Assembly: GCA_002338515.1 (NCBI GenBank)
Contig: DDIL01000121.1
Span: 1 to 6,641, forward strand
Direction of reading: 5' to 3'
Origin: Glaciecola sp. UBA1851
Lineage (GTDB): Bacteria > Pseudomonadota > Gammaproteobacteria > Enterobacterales > Alteromonadaceae
Length of the DNA stretch: 6,641 nucleotides
Part shown: positions 6,115 through 6,641 of the stretch, piece after piece
Layout: each line of letters opens with the position of its first letter
Position numbering within the stretch: position 1 is the stretch's first letter
Program-made: the position numbers and the translations under genes
Notes under the pieces: generated by a model
Told to the model about the DNA's origin: nothing
Seen by the model: the letters and a program-made list of their open reading frames with translations, nothing else
The model's database searches: none

Positions 6115-6641
6115 ATGAGTGGAAATAATGCTCGCTTACAAGCTATTACTAACATCACCAACCGTGCACCAAAAGCGCGCAACGTGCCCGATACATTGAG
6201 CAAGATTTGGGCAGAAGATGTATTTAATTTAGCAACTATGGAAGAAGCCCTGTCAAAAAATGCGTTTAAAGCGATTAAAAAGACCGTGCAAACAGGTGCT
6301 GCTCTTGACCCTGCTGTGGCTGAAGTAGTTGCGGCAGCGATGAAAGATTGGGCAATAGCAAAAGGAGCGAAATTCTTCTCACATATTTTCTATCCAATGA
6401 CTAACATTACGGCAGAAAAACATGATGGATTTATAGTCACCAACCCTGACGGCGCTGCCATTACCGAGTTTACCGGAAGCTTGCTAATTAAAGGGGAGCC
6501 TGATGGTTCATCATTCCCAAATGGTAGCTTACGTATGACTAATGCAGCACGAGGTTATACCGCATGGGATCCAACAAGCCCTGCATTTATAATGCATACA
6601 TCTAACGGCGCCACTTTAACCATACCAAGTGTATTTATGTC
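6115..6641 (+). CDS. Type III glutamine synthetase, N-terminal part (runs off the window)
   Basis: The first 175 codons of a GSIII (GlnN-type) enzyme, usually about 700 residues, so roughly a quarter is visible. GSIII joins ammonia to glutamate with ATP to make glutamine. Seen in order: SKIWAEDVFNLATMEEAL (29-46); AFKAIKKTVQTGAALDPAVA (50-69); AMKDWAIAKGAKFFSHIFYP (75-94), where other GSIII proteins have a very similar run before the substrate region; ITAEKHDGFI (98-107); the GSIII-type KGEPDGSSFPNGSLR (126-140); and ARGYTAWDPTSPAFI (145-159). These last blocks separate GSIII from the shorter GSI and GSII. ATG 6115 has a strong AAGGA (6104-6108) with 6-base spacing. It diverges from eutB with 288 bases between starts, which points to use of ammonia from ethanolamine. 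A gamma-glutamyl-amine ligase role is less likely, since those enzymes are GSI-like. The frame is intact up to the edge. Confidence 0.93.
   Translation, partial: MSGNNARLQAITNITNRAPKARNVPDTLSKIWAEDVFNLATMEEALSKNAFKAIKKTVQTGAALDPAVAEVVAAAMKDWAIAKGAKFFSHIFYPMTNITAEKHDGFIVTNPDGAAITEFTGSLLIKGEPDGSSFPNGSLRMTNAARGYTAWDPTSPAFIMHTSNGATLTIPSVFM

Overview
The window looks like chromosomal DNA from an AT-rich gammaproteobacterium, most plausibly a marine Alteromonadales-type organism. This is inferred from gene content (vitamin B12-dependent ethanolamine ammonia-lyase without visible microcompartment genes, a type III glutamine synthetase, a YgaP-type rhodanese, a YlqF GTPase) and from base composition judged by eye. 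No mobile element, CRISPR array, tRNA or rRNA was seen.

Layout: (1) 1-86, the last codons of an unidentified Cys-rich protein, followed after 15 bases by a PuuB/OrdL-like FAD amine oxidase (102-1439) and, 74 bases later, a YgaP-like membrane rhodanese (1514-2032), all on the + strand. (2) 2033-2451 holds a short gene on the - strand (2048-2224) for a 58-residue two-helix membrane protein, and a control region with two adjacent perfect 12-bp palindromes. (3) 2452-3471, + strand, a YlqF/RbgA-family ribosome-assembly GTPase that must start at TTG. (4) 3472-3603, a convergent intergenic region with weak hairpins. (5) 3604-5826, - strand, eutC and eutB, tightly coupled; eutB really starts at GTG 5826 rather than at the longest-frame start. 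(6) 5827-6114, a 288-base divergent control region. (7) 6115 to the window end, + strand, the first 175 codons of a type III glutamine synthetase.

The most coherent story is at the right end. EutBC splits ethanolamine into acetaldehyde and ammonia, and the divergent glutamine synthetase can fix that ammonia. The shared control region has a good sigma-54 promoter match (exact GG-N10-GC spacing) pointing into the glutamine synthetase, a 20-bp imperfect palindrome about 106 bp upstream of the predicted start, and a 10-bp perfect inverted repeat that encloses the palindrome. This suggests joint nitrogen or ethanolamine control by an enhancer-binding protein, which is inference. No completely new system is evident; the less ordinary items are this control region, the unlisted small membrane protein and the palindrome pair upstream of ylqF.
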